Source of the DNA: MH13 sp040219355
GTDB taxonomy: Bacteria > Pseudomonadota > Alphaproteobacteria > Rhizobiales > MH13
NCBI GenBank assembly: GCA_040219355.1
Contig: JAVJSN010000003.1
Location: 62,001 to 126,000 of the forward strand
Length of the DNA stretch: 64,000 nt
Direction: 5' to 3'
Below, in pieces: positions 7,758 through 15,166 of the stretch (position 1 is its first letter; each line of letters begins with the position of its first letter). Both the position numbers and the translations under genes were made by a program. The notes under the pieces are model-generated. The model saw nothing but the letters and a program-made list of their open reading frames with translations, was not told where the DNA came from and searched no databases.

Positions 7758-8492
7758 TTAGGCTTGCGGCGAGGCCGATGATCCAGCGGCGCCCGTCGAA
7801 CCTGCGCTGGCGGCATGGCTCGTGCGATCAAGCTTTGCCGCCACGTTGCGGCTAAGGCTGGCTTGCAAGGCGCCTGCGATATCCGCGTTACGCTTCAAGA
7901 AAGCCCGCAAAATCTCTGCATCAAAGGCGGTGTAGTGGGCTTGGTTGGTGACAACCACGTCTGCGGTGGCAGGGCCGCCATTTTGAAAGCTGATTTCACC
8001 GAGGAAATCTCCCTCTCCGCACGCCCCAATTACCTGGCCATCGCGCTCTACCTGCACAGTGCCGCGCGTTAAAATCATCAGCTCCTGAGGCTTTTCGCCC
8101 TGGCGAAACAACACGGTTTCTGGCGCCGCTTCCTTAACTGAACCAAGGGCCAGCAGTTTGCGGATCTGTGCCATGTTTGCACCGGGCATAATTGTATCGA
8201 CCAGCACCTTCTCGTCGTCGTTGAGTGCCCGGTGGCGTTGCTCATAGGCCATGATCGCCAATTGAACGAGGTTGGTTGCAATAAAGATCGCCTCCCACAC
8301 CACTGTGACGGGGTCACTCAGCCAAAAGAAACCATAGAGAAAAGACGCCGTGCCAGCGGCGACCGCGATAATCCGCAGCCACAGCATGGTGCGCATGACC
8401 ATGGAGAGAACAAGCAGCACGTAAGAGATGTGCCCAGCTGTCGTGCCGGGCGCGACCAGGTCAGACCAGAACGAGGCGTCTGTCAGACTCAA
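7758..8492 (-). CDS. Membrane protein with a degenerate cyclic-nucleotide-binding domain (Popeye-like layout)
   Basis: A 244-residue protein with three predicted membrane helices at about residues 19-82, a short linker, and a cytoplasmic cyclic-nucleotide-binding fold at about 120-215 (LFRQGEKPQELMILTRGTVQ, then GEGDFLGEIS). The phosphate-binding cassette keeps Gly-Glu but has PATA where active proteins usually have PRTA, so the phosphate-contacting arginine is replaced. Three helices followed by an altered cyclic-nucleotide domain is the layout of Popeye-domain proteins; homology is inferred, not shown. The C-terminal 20 residues are Ala/Ser/Gly-rich and probably disordered. Its start overlaps the stop of the nucleosidase gene (ATGA), so it belongs to that operon. 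Confidence 0.75.
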   Translation of the reverse strand: MSLTDASFWSDLVAPGTTAGHISYVLLVLSMVMRTMLWLRIIAVAAGTASFLYGFFWLSDPVTVVWEAIFIATNLVQLAIMAYEQRHRALNDDEKVLVDTIMPGANMAQIRKLLALGSVKEAAPETVLFRQGEKPQELMILTRGTVQVERDGQVIGACGEGDFLGEISFQNGGPATADVVVTNQAHYTAFDAEILRAFLKRNADIAGALQASLSRNVAAKLDRTSHAASAGSTGAAGSSASPQA

Positions 8493-9115
8493 TGGGTTGG
8501 GCGCTCCAACTGGGCCTTCAACAGGTCCAGCGCATCGGCGAGCTTCTCATCGACGATGTGCAGATAATCTGCCCAATCGCCATAGTGGCGAAGCTCTTCA
8601 GCACCGTCGGATACACCGCGTAGGCCGCAGAACCCAACCCCAAAGGTCTGACAGGCCCGCACGATGGAAAAGCTCTCCATATCCACCAAATCAGCATTGA
8701 TGGACTTATACGCCTCGCCAGAAACGATGTTGGCCCCGGTGGAAAGTGTCGCTTTTGGCACGCCTTCAATCGTCGGGGTGAGAGGGATGGTGGCAGGCTG
8801 ATCGAGAAACGGGGTGACGCCCTTGTCAAACCCCAACGGGCTGGCATCCATGTCGCGGTAGCTGACCGCGCTGATCTCGTGCACTGTGCCCTGCTCCAGC
8901 TTGGCTGAGCCGGCCGAACCGAGCGAAACAATCAAATCCGGCAAAGGCTTAGCAGCGGCCAAGGCAGCCGTGACACCCAGCGCAGCCTCCACCGGACCAA
9001 CGCCCACGATCAGCGGCGGCATGCGCTTTTGCAGCGCTTCCTGGTACTCCTGATCCGTGGCCATCACGAACAGGATGCGCGTCTTGCCCCACGTTAAAAT
9101 TGGGGTTTGGCTCAT
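8489..9115 (-). CDS. MTA/SAH nucleosidase-like protein
   Basis: A 208-residue phosphorylase-fold protein, likely hydrolysing S-adenosylhomocysteine or methylthioadenosine to adenine. Visible family features are VGVGPVEAALGV, LIVSLGSAGS near the N-terminal third, VDMESFSI for ribose binding, and GVSDGAEE carrying the catalytic aspartate. The ATG at 9115 overlaps the stop of the upstream methyltransferase gene (ATGA); an upstream start at 9136 would lie deeper in that gene and is less likely. Removing adenosylhomocysteine directly after a SAM-dependent methyltransferase gene makes metabolic sense. Confidence 0.85.
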   Translation of the reverse strand: MSQTPILTWGKTRILFVMATDQEYQEALQKRMPPLIVGVGPVEAALGVTAALAAAKPLPDLIVSLGSAGSAKLEQGTVHEISAVSYRDMDASPLGFDKGVTPFLDQPATIPLTPTIEGVPKATLSTGANIVSGEAYKSINADLVDMESFSIVRACQTFGVGFCGLRGVSDGAEELRHYGDWADYLHIVDEKLADALDLLKAQLERPTH

Positions 9116-10521
9116 GCGGCATCTCGAGTTAGGCAAGCAATGAAAAAACCGTCGGTGCCCGACGTTTCCGGCGTCAAACGCAGGCCAAGCGCCCCACTTT
9201 CAAAACCATCCACCGCAATCGACGGCAGATAGTTTGGCACCTCATCGCGGCCCAAGGATGCCATCATCGCTGGTGCGTTTTGGGCTGTGAAATCGGTGTG
9301 CTCTTTCAGGAACGCCGCAAGCTGATCCTCATTCTCTTCGGCTAGGAGCGAGCAGGTGATGTAGGCCAATCGCCCGCCGGGCTTCACAATGCTAGCGGCC
9401 TGATTCAAAATGTTTTTTTGATCGTCCATACGAGCGGTGAGCGTTGACTCAGACAGCCGCCACTTGGTGTCCGGGTGCCTGCGCCACGTGCCTGTTCCGG
9501 TGCACGGCGCATCGATGACCACACAGTCGGCGCCATTTTTCGCCAACTCATGGCCGTCAAGTTTACCCGGCTCAATCACCTGAATGTTGTGCAGGCTGGA
9601 GCGCTTCACGCGCGGCCACAAATCTTTCATCCGATGGCGGTCGACATCATAGGCAAAGACCTGGCCCTTGCCGCCCATGAAGATGGAGAGCGCCAGTGAT
9701 TTGCCCCCTGCGCCAGCGCACATATCGAGCACCGTGCGCGGTTTGATGCCTGCCACGGCAAGCTCGGCAGCCAGTTGTGATCCGGCGTCCTGGATTTCCA
9801 CGAACCCCTTCAAGAACCCCTCATCGGACGTGACGTGGGGTGCGCGGGCAAAGCCGTCGGTTGGTGGGATACGTCTTAACAAGGGAAACGCCGGGTCGCG
9901 CTGAGCGTTGTGGCGGGCGATGGATTTGTCGGCGCGTTCTTCGCGCGTGCGGAAAGGATTGAGCCGCAGATCCACCGGCGCGCGCGCCGCCATCGCACCG
10001 ACTTGGGTGACGGTGTCCTCGCCAAAAACGCGTTGCATGGAGGGACGCAGCCAATCAGGACAATTGTCGATGTCTTTGCCAAAAGGAGGCAGACTGGATG
10101 CAGACCCATGCGGACGGTCTGCATCTTTATGCGGACTATCATGCGGACTGGAGGCAGACTGAGGCGGACCGTCCGCCTCCCGTCCGCTTAAAAACAGCGC
10201 GTCGCGCTCCTTTTGGCTCAACGGCTCGGGGGCAAACTGATCGCCTTCAAAATCTGGCAAACCATGTTCAGCATACCCCGGCAAAAACACCGCTGCTGCC
10301 AAGATTGCAGCGCGTGGCGAGTCATCATCCATCGCGACGGCAAGCGACTGTCGGTGGCGCAAGGCATCATGGACCAGATTGCCAATGGCCGAGCGATCGC
10401 CCGACCCTGCAAAACGATGGGCGTTGCCCCATTCTTTGAGCACATGGGCAACGGGCCGACGCTCGCGTTCCAGCGTTTCGAGCACCTCAATGGCGGCAGC
10501 AAGTCTTCCAGGAAGGCGCAT
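9112..10521 (-). CDS. rsmB: RsmB/Fmu-family RNA m5C methyltransferase with a palindromic insertion
   Basis: A 469-residue SAM-dependent methyltransferase of the RsmB/NOP2 family, probably acting on cytosine in 16S rRNA. The N-terminal part resembles the NusB-like domain. The catalytic half has the SAM loop DMCAGAGGKSLAL near residue 270, DAPCTGTGTWRRHPD near 340 and the nucleophile-bearing YITCSL near 390. Residues about 111-146, rich in Ser, Pro, His and Asp, are encoded by degenerate repeats and palindromes and look like an in-frame insertion in the linker between domains. Its ATG follows the guaB stop codon with no gap, and its stop overlaps the nucleosidase start. Confidence 0.9.
   Translation of the reverse strand: MRLPGRLAAAIEVLETLERERRPVAHVLKEWGNAHRFAGSGDRSAIGNLVHDALRHRQSLAVAMDDDSPRAAILAAAVFLPGYAEHGLPDFEGDQFAPEPLSQKERDALFLSGREADGPPQSASSPHDSPHKDADRPHGSASSLPPFGKDIDNCPDWLRPSMQRVFGEDTVTQVGAMAARAPVDLRLNPFRTREERADKSIARHNAQRDPAFPLLRRIPPTDGFARAPHVTSDEGFLKGFVEIQDAGSQLAAELAVAGIKPRTVLDMCAGAGGKSLALSIFMGGKGQVFAYDVDRHRMKDLWPRVKRSSLHNIQVIEPGKLDGHELAKNGADCVVIDAPCTGTGTWRRHPDTKWRLSESTLTARMDDQKNILNQAASIVKPGGRLAYITCSLLAEENEDQLAAFLKEHTDFTAQNAPAMMASLGRDEVPNYLPSIAVDGFESGALGLRLTPETSGTDGFFIACLTRDAA
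10085..10187. repeat. Palindrome-rich in-frame insertion inside rsmB
   Basis: Contains repeated versions of ATGCGGACT and AGGCAGACT, a perfect 10-base inverted repeat (GATGCAGACC at 10097-10106, GGTCTGCATC at 10116-10125) and a second palindrome with nine-base arms (GAGGCGGAC at 10161-10169, GTCCGCCTC at 10171-10179). It stays in frame and lies in a predicted linker. It resembles in principle the palindromic elements inserted in Rickettsia genes. Confidence 0.6.
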
Positions 10522-12024
10522 CTATAAACCAGTGTTGTAGTTGGGGCTTTCGCGGGTGATCTGCACATCGTGAGCATGGCTTTCACGAAGCCCGGCGCCC
10601 GTGATCCGCACGAAACGGGCATTGTCGCGGAACTCGGCAAGGTTCGCGCCGCCGACATACCCCATCGCCGCGCGCACACCGCCGGTGAGCTGATGCAACA
10701 CCCCATCAACCGGACCCTTGTAGGCAACCTGGCCTTCGATCCCTTCAGGTACCAGCTTCAACTCGTTGGTGACCTCAGCCTGGAAATAGCGGTCCGCTGA
10801 GCCGCGCGCCATGGCGCCGACCGAGCCCATGCCGCGATAGGCTTTGTAGGAACGCCCCTTGTGCAAATAGACCTCGCCAGGGCTTTCCTCGGTACCGGCG
10901 AGCAGCGAACCAACCATCACGCAGGACGCGCCAGCGGCCAGCGCCTTGGCGATGTCGCCGGAGGATTTGACGCCGCCATCGGCGATCACCGGCACATCGT
11001 CTTTGCTGGCTTCATCGGCAGCTTCCATCACGGCCGACAACTGCGGCACGCCAACGCCGGCCACGACGCGCGTGGTACAGATTGAGCCGGGGCCAATGCC
11101 CACTTTAACCGCATCAGCACCGGCATCGATTAGAGCCCGCACGCCTTCGCGGGTGGCAACATTGCCAGCGATGATCTGCACATGATTGGTCTGCTTCTTC
11201 ACTTGCTCCACGGCGTTGAGCACACGCTGCGAATGGCCGTGCGCGGTGTCCACCACGATCACATCCACCCCGGCATCAACCAGGCGCTGGGTGCGCTCAA
11301 AACCATCCACGCCAACAGTGGTGGCGGCGGCAACGCGCAGGCGGCCTTGGCTGTCCTTGGCGGCATTGGGATTAAGCTGCGTTTTTTCGATATCTTTTAC
11401 CGTAATCAAGCCAACACAATGGTCGGCATCGTCGACCACAAGCAGCTTCTCAATCCGGTGATGATGCAGCAGGCGTTTGGCTTCATCTTGGCTCACTGAC
11501 TCGCGCACGGTGATCAGGTTATCGCGGGTCATCAGCTCGTAAACACGCTGCCCCGGATCGGAGGCAAAGCGCACATCGCGGTTTGTGAGAATGCCCACCA
11601 GACGCCCACCGCCTGGCTCGCCCGTTCCGCCGCCTTCGGTGACCGGTATGCCGGAAATGCGGTGCATTTTCATCAGATTGAGAGCATCGGCCAGCGTTGC
11701 ATCCGGGCCGATGGTGATGGGGTTCACCACCATGCCGGACTCAAACTTTTTCACCTGCCGGACCTGCTCGGCCTGCGTTTCGGGATCGAGATTGCGATGG
11801 ATAACACCGATGCCGCCTGCCTGCGCCATGGCAATGGCGAGCCGCGCTTCTGTAACCGTATCCATGGCCGAGGATGCGATGGGAATGTTGAGGGAAAGCG
11901 CGCGGGTGAGACGGGTCGTGACGTCCGCCTCGCCAGGCATCACCTGACTATGGCCAGGCAAAAGCAACACATCATCGAAGGTTAAAGCAGTGCCGCCATG
12001 CAGCGGCTCAACGAGGTGCGCCAT
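10522..12024 (-). CDS. guaB: IMP dehydrogenase
   Basis: Oxidises IMP to XMP with NAD, the committed step to guanine nucleotides. It is 500 residues from the ATG at 12024, which gives the normal family length and follows GGA at a suitable distance; a longer frame back to 12117 adds 31 unlikely residues. Order of parts: substrate core beginning TALTFDDVLLLPG, two CBS domains at about 95-225 (HRISGIPVTE and EKLLVVDDADH), then the catalytic loop GIGPGSICTTRVV, the IMP site IADGGVKSSGD, and the GMGSVGAM flap. It is the first gene of a leftward operon with rsmB, the nucleosidase and the cyclic-nucleotide-binding-like protein. Confidence 0.97.
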   Translation of the reverse strand: MAHLVEPLHGGTALTFDDVLLLPGHSQVMPGEADVTTRLTRALSLNIPIASSAMDTVTEARLAIAMAQAGGIGVIHRNLDPETQAEQVRQVKKFESGMVVNPITIGPDATLADALNLMKMHRISGIPVTEGGGTGEPGGGRLVGILTNRDVRFASDPGQRVYELMTRDNLITVRESVSQDEAKRLLHHHRIEKLLVVDDADHCVGLITVKDIEKTQLNPNAAKDSQGRLRVAAATTVGVDGFERTQRLVDAGVDVIVVDTAHGHSQRVLNAVEQVKKQTNHVQIIAGNVATREGVRALIDAGADAVKVGIGPGSICTTRVVAGVGVPQLSAVMEAADEASKDDVPVIADGGVKSSGDIAKALAAGASCVMVGSLLAGTEESPGEVYLHKGRSYKAYRGMGSVGAMARGSADRYFQAEVTNELKLVPEGIEGQVAYKGPVDGVLHQLTGGVRAAMGYVGGANLAEFRDNARFVRITGAGLRESHAHDVQITRESPNYNTGL

Positions 12025-12140
12025 GCGTTTTCCATCCGGTCTTGTTCCGTAAAACCGGGCGAAACGTGCGAGTCGCGCGCCGGTGATGACCCTTACCATG
12101 CGATGGTGAGTGGTCAAGGCGGGCTGGGCTGATCGTTTCT

Positions 12141-12178
12141 TTGACCTCTTGAGAAATGCGCATTATTATGCGCATAAT
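12141..12178 (+). promoter_or_regulatory. hicAB promoter overlapped by a palindromic operator
   Basis: TTGACC (12141-12146) and TATTAT (12164-12169) are separated by 17 bases. The perfect palindrome ATTATGCGCATAAT (12165-12178) covers the -10 box, and ATGCGCAT occurs twice (12156-12163, 12168-12175). HicB-type antitoxins are DNA-binding autorepressors, so this is a credible operator. The predicted transcript starts only about eight bases before the hicA ATG. Confidence 0.65.
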
Positions 12179-12183
12179 GTGAT

Positions 12184-12375
12184 ATGGTGCAAAATAGCCG
12201 TAAGATCGTGCAAAAGCTTCGCGCCGATGGTTTTGAATTGGTCAGTATGAAAGGTTCACATCACAAATTTCGCAAAGGCAGTCTTACCGTGATCGTGCCG
12301 CATCCTAAAAAAGACCTACCGCCAGGAACTGTGCGAAGCATCTACCGGCAGGCCGGTTGGTTGGAGGAAAACTAA
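12184..12375 (+). CDS. hicA: HicA toxin (mRNA interferase)
   Basis: A 63-residue double-stranded-RNA-binding-like toxin that cleaves mRNA in the HicAB system. It has the family order RKIVQKLRADGFELV, the catalytic-histidine segment KGSHHKF and the VPHPKKDLPPGTVRSI stretch. Length is typical. No Shine-Dalgarno sequence precedes the ATG and the predicted 5' leader is about eight bases, so translation may be nearly leaderless. It ends two bases before the antitoxin start. Confidence 0.93.
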   Translation: MVQNSRKIVQKLRADGFELVSMKGSHHKFRKGSLTVIVPHPKKDLPPGTVRSIYRQAGWLEEN

Positions 12376-12377
12376 TC

Positions 12378-12773
12378 ATGACCATCTACATCGCCGTCGT
12401 GGAACAGGAAGGCGACAGCGCCTACGGCGTACACTTCCCAGATGTGCCTGGCTGCTTTTCGGCAGCCGACAATGAAGCCGATGTTTTGGCCAATGCGCAG
12501 GAAGCCTTGTCGCTCTACTTCGAGGATGAAGCACGGGTTGAGCCCCGCGATTTACCAGCTATCCGCCGTGATCCCGGCGTCGCGGACTTTTTGGCCAACG
12601 GTGCCTATCTCCTGGCCGTGCCTCTTATTCAGCTTACGGGCCGAACAGTTCGCGCAAATATCACGTTGGACAAAGGTTTGCTGGACGCAATCGACCATGC
12701 GGCGTCGGAACGCGGCCTTTCGCGCTCAGCCTATCTTGCTGACCTTGCCAAGCGTGATGTGATGGCAGCGTGA
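12378..12773 (+). CDS. hicB: HicB antitoxin
   Basis: A 131-residue antitoxin. The N-terminal HicB fold shows the typical GVHFPDVPGCFSAADN motif followed by NAQEALSLYFED. The C-terminal part (about 90-130, RANITLDKGLLDAIDHAASERGLSRSAYLADLA, seen as consecutive segments) is a ribbon-helix-helix DNA-binding domain. The ATG at 12378 follows GGAGG (12363-12367). It neutralises HicA and probably binds the palindrome at 12165-12178 to control the pair. The DNA-binding domain looks intact. Confidence 0.93.
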   Translation: MTIYIAVVEQEGDSAYGVHFPDVPGCFSAADNEADVLANAQEALSLYFEDEARVEPRDLPAIRRDPGVADFLANGAYLLAVPLIQLTGRTVRANITLDKGLLDAIDHAASERGLSRSAYLADLAKRDVMAA

Positions 12774-12794
12774 TTCACTCGGCCACATCCATGA

Positions 12795-12926
12795 TCGTCA
12801 TCCTCGCCCCCTGAAAAAGTCCGCGGCAGGCTCTTATGGCGGAAATCCATTTCAGTGCGTTGGGTCGCTTCAGCGTGTTTGCGAAACTTCCTCGGAATGG
12901 ATTCCTTTGACAAGCACAGGAATGAC
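12795..12926. mobile_element. Candidate short non-coding repeat element (MITE-like) downstream of hicAB
   Basis: The left end is TCGTCATCCTCGCC (12795-12808), the reverse complement of a stretch at 20456-20469. The right end (12894-12926) is a 33-base hairpin repeat also found at 20504-20540 and 20863-20895. The ends point outward like those of the GIY-YIG unit in the islet near 20.5 kb, but no gene lies between them. It fills the space between hicB and rlmE. Confidence 0.5.
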
Positions 12927-12937
12927 ACCGAACAAGC

Positions 12938-13630
12938 TTAATACGGGCTCCCCTTGAACCCTTTGGCCAGCACATAAAGCTCCGGGCTTTCCTTGCGGCT
13001 GGCCGGTGGTTTGACGTGCTGGACGCTCGTAAACGCCGCTTTCAGGTCGCGCAGGGCATCGCCCTCGGTTCCGCCACGAAAGACCTTCGACAAGAACGCG
13101 CCACCGGGCGCTAAGTTGCGGTAAGCGAAGTCAGCGGCCAGTTCGAACAGATAGGTGGTGCGCAGATGGTCGGTCTTGCGGTGGCCGGTGGTTTCAGCCG
13201 CCATATCCGACAGCACCAGGTTCACCGGACGCCCTTTCATCGCCGCCATCACTTTGTCAGGCGCGTCATCGTCGGTGAAGTCCTCTTCCAACAAGACAAC
13301 GCCAGGGATTGGGTCCATCGGCAGCTTGTCGATGCCGACGATGATTGGGTCTTCTTCCATCGAACCAACCCGCTTGGCGGCGACTTGCGCCCAGCCGCCA
13401 GGCGCCGCACCCAAATCAATGACGGTGGTGCCCGGGCGGAGCAGTTTGTGCTTGTCGTCGATCTCAATCAGCTTGAACGCCGCGCGAGAGCGCCAGCCCT
13501 GTCGCTTGGCTTCGGCCACATAGGGGTCGTTCAACTGTCGCTCTAGCCAGCGGGCCGAGGCATTCGTGCGCTTCTTGGCGGTTTTGACCTTTACGTGAAG
13601 GTCACCGCGAGGATTGGTGGATTTGACCAT
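12938..13630 (-). CDS. rlmE: 23S rRNA (uridine-2'-O)-methyltransferase RlmE/FtsJ
   Basis: A 230-residue SAM-dependent methyltransferase that modifies U2552 in the ribosomal A-loop. The catalytic K-D-K-E tetrad of the family can be read as Lys53 in AAFKLIEID, the Asp in LVLSDMAAETTGH, the Lys in FLSKVFRGG and the Glu in SRKESPELYVL. The SAM-binding loop is VIDLGAAPGGWAQ. The N-terminal basic tail (KVKTAKKRTNASARWLERQ) probably contacts rRNA. It starts nine bases after the ppx stop and is the second gene of that pair. Confidence 0.95.
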   Translation of the reverse strand: MVKSTNPRGDLHVKVKTAKKRTNASARWLERQLNDPYVAEAKRQGWRSRAAFKLIEIDDKHKLLRPGTTVIDLGAAPGGWAQVAAKRVGSMEEDPIIVGIDKLPMDPIPGVVLLEEDFTDDDAPDKVMAAMKGRPVNLVLSDMAAETTGHRKTDHLRTTYLFELAADFAYRNLAPGGAFLSKVFRGGTEGDALRDLKAAFTSVQHVKPPASRKESPELYVLAKGFKGSPY

Positions 13631-13639
13631 GTCTTATGA

Positions 13640-14890
13640 TTAGCTCTGTGCTGGTGCGCGTATGGCATTCGGCCGCTTGCCGCGATAGCGCCCGCGCCTG
13701 CCATTTGCCCCTTTGGGTCCGTTTTGGCGATCCCGGCGCCAGACGCCATCTTGCGCCATCAGTTCCACCAGCATGCCTTCGCGCAAGCCGCGATCTGCCA
13801 CGCGCAGGCGTCCACACGGCCATTCGCGGCGGATCGCTTCAAAGATCGCGCAGCCTGCTAGCACCAAATCAGCCCGGTCTGCGCCAATACAGGGGTTGGC
13901 GACGCGCTCATCAAACGTCATGTCGATCAACCTATCGGTCATGGCGGTGACGTCATCAGCGCCCATCCATGTTCCATCGACGCGGCGGCGATCATAGCGT
14001 TCGAGGCCCAAATGCACGCCTGCCAGCGTGGTGACGGTGCCGGAGGTGCCAAGCAGGTGCACGTTGCCGCCCTGTACGCATTGGGACATCATTTCCCGCG
14101 CTGCAAAGCGTGAAATCATCTGGCGCACTTCGGCGACCATTAACTCGAAGATAGGACGGTCGACATAAACACCGCCAAAGCTTTCTGCCAGTGTGACCAC
14201 GCCCACGGGCAGCGACGTCCAAGCTCGAATGAAGCGGTGCATATGGGCATGAAAACGCGGTTTGCCACTGCGGAAATCCAAGAACGCAAGTTCAGTGGAC
14301 CCACCACCAATGTCGAACAGGATTACACCATCGGCTTCGCGCTCCACCAGCGTGGCGCAGCCGGACACCGCCAGCCGCGCCTCTGTGCGGCGGTCGGCAA
14401 TCTCCAACGCCAGGCCGGTTTCTTTCTCCACGCGCTCAATAAAAGCTTCGCCATTGGAGGCTTGGCGGCACGCTTCGGTGGCGATCAGACGGCGCCGCAC
14501 CACGTTGCGGTTTTCCATCTTGGTGCGACACACGCGTAGGCCTTCCACGGCCTTGTCCATGGCTTCCTGGCCGAGCGCCCCATGGTGGGTAAGCCCAGCG
14601 CCTAGACGCACAATGCGGGAGAAACTGTCAACGACACGAAAGCCAGAGCGCGTCGGCTCAGCGATCAGCAAACGGCAATTGTTGGTGCCAAGATCAAGCG
14701 CAGCATACGCCGGGCGATCCGACGCTGGTCGCTGATTGTGGGTGCGCGCGTGGTTGCCTTGCTGGTTCGGCAGTTGTTCGGTTGCCGGTCGCACAGCCGC
14801 ATTCGGCGGTGCTTCGCGAACCTCTGGTCTGCCTTCCATACCGGCACCTGCTGTCGCAGGCTGACCGCTTTTGGGTCCGCTTTCTTCCAC
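13640..14890 (-). CDS. Ppx/GppA family exopolyphosphatase or pppGpp phosphohydrolase
   Basis: A 416-residue ASKHA-fold phosphatase. Phosphate-binding motifs are YAALDLGTNNCRLLIA near residue 63 and VILFDIGGGSTELAFLD near 190; HLLGTSGTVTTLAGVHLG follows. Length is that of the short alphaproteobacterial Ppx/GppA form without the extra C-terminal domain of Escherichia coli proteins. The first 60 residues and the last 40 are rich in Arg, Gly, Pro and Ala and are likely disordered; the true start in this low-complexity tail is uncertain. It precedes rlmE by nine bases, a pairing seen widely in Rhizobiales. Polyphosphate and alarmone substrates cannot be told apart by sequence. Confidence 0.88.
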   Translation of the reverse strand: MEESGPKSGQPATAGAGMEGRPEVREAPPNAAVRPATEQLPNQQGNHARTHNQRPASDRPAYAALDLGTNNCRLLIAEPTRSGFRVVDSFSRIVRLGAGLTHHGALGQEAMDKAVEGLRVCRTKMENRNVVRRRLIATEACRQASNGEAFIERVEKETGLALEIADRRTEARLAVSGCATLVEREADGVILFDIGGGSTELAFLDFRSGKPRFHAHMHRFIRAWTSLPVGVVTLAESFGGVYVDRPIFELMVAEVRQMISRFAAREMMSQCVQGGNVHLLGTSGTVTTLAGVHLGLERYDRRRVDGTWMGADDVTAMTDRLIDMTFDERVANPCIGADRADLVLAGCAIFEAIRREWPCGRLRVADRGLREGMLVELMAQDGVWRRDRQNGPKGANGRRGRYRGKRPNAIRAPAQS

Positions 14891-15166
14891 GTTGCACCTG
14901 TCCGGCGGGTGGCACGGCTTTTTCTGTTGGCCGCAGTCCCGCTTGCTTGCTTTCTTCGGGCTTCAACGCCGGTCGCTCAAACGCCAGCATATCCCGTGTC
15001 ACTTGCCCGTCACATTAGGGATGGTTGAGGAATGTGGCAACCGGACTGATCAGGCGGCCTGCGGGCCTCTTGTTTGAGGCGCTGGTCGTGCTACCTGATC
15101 GGCACTCTGTTTCCTGCAACACTATCCATTACGTCACCCCCCAAGGCTTCTCCCAAGGCTCTCTCC

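Noticed and set aside
14694..15002. Possible frameshifted N-terminal extension of ppx/gppA
   Set aside because: The neighbouring frame continues upstream but is Arg/Pro-rich without similarity to the family start; no clear evidence of a sequencing error or frameshift.
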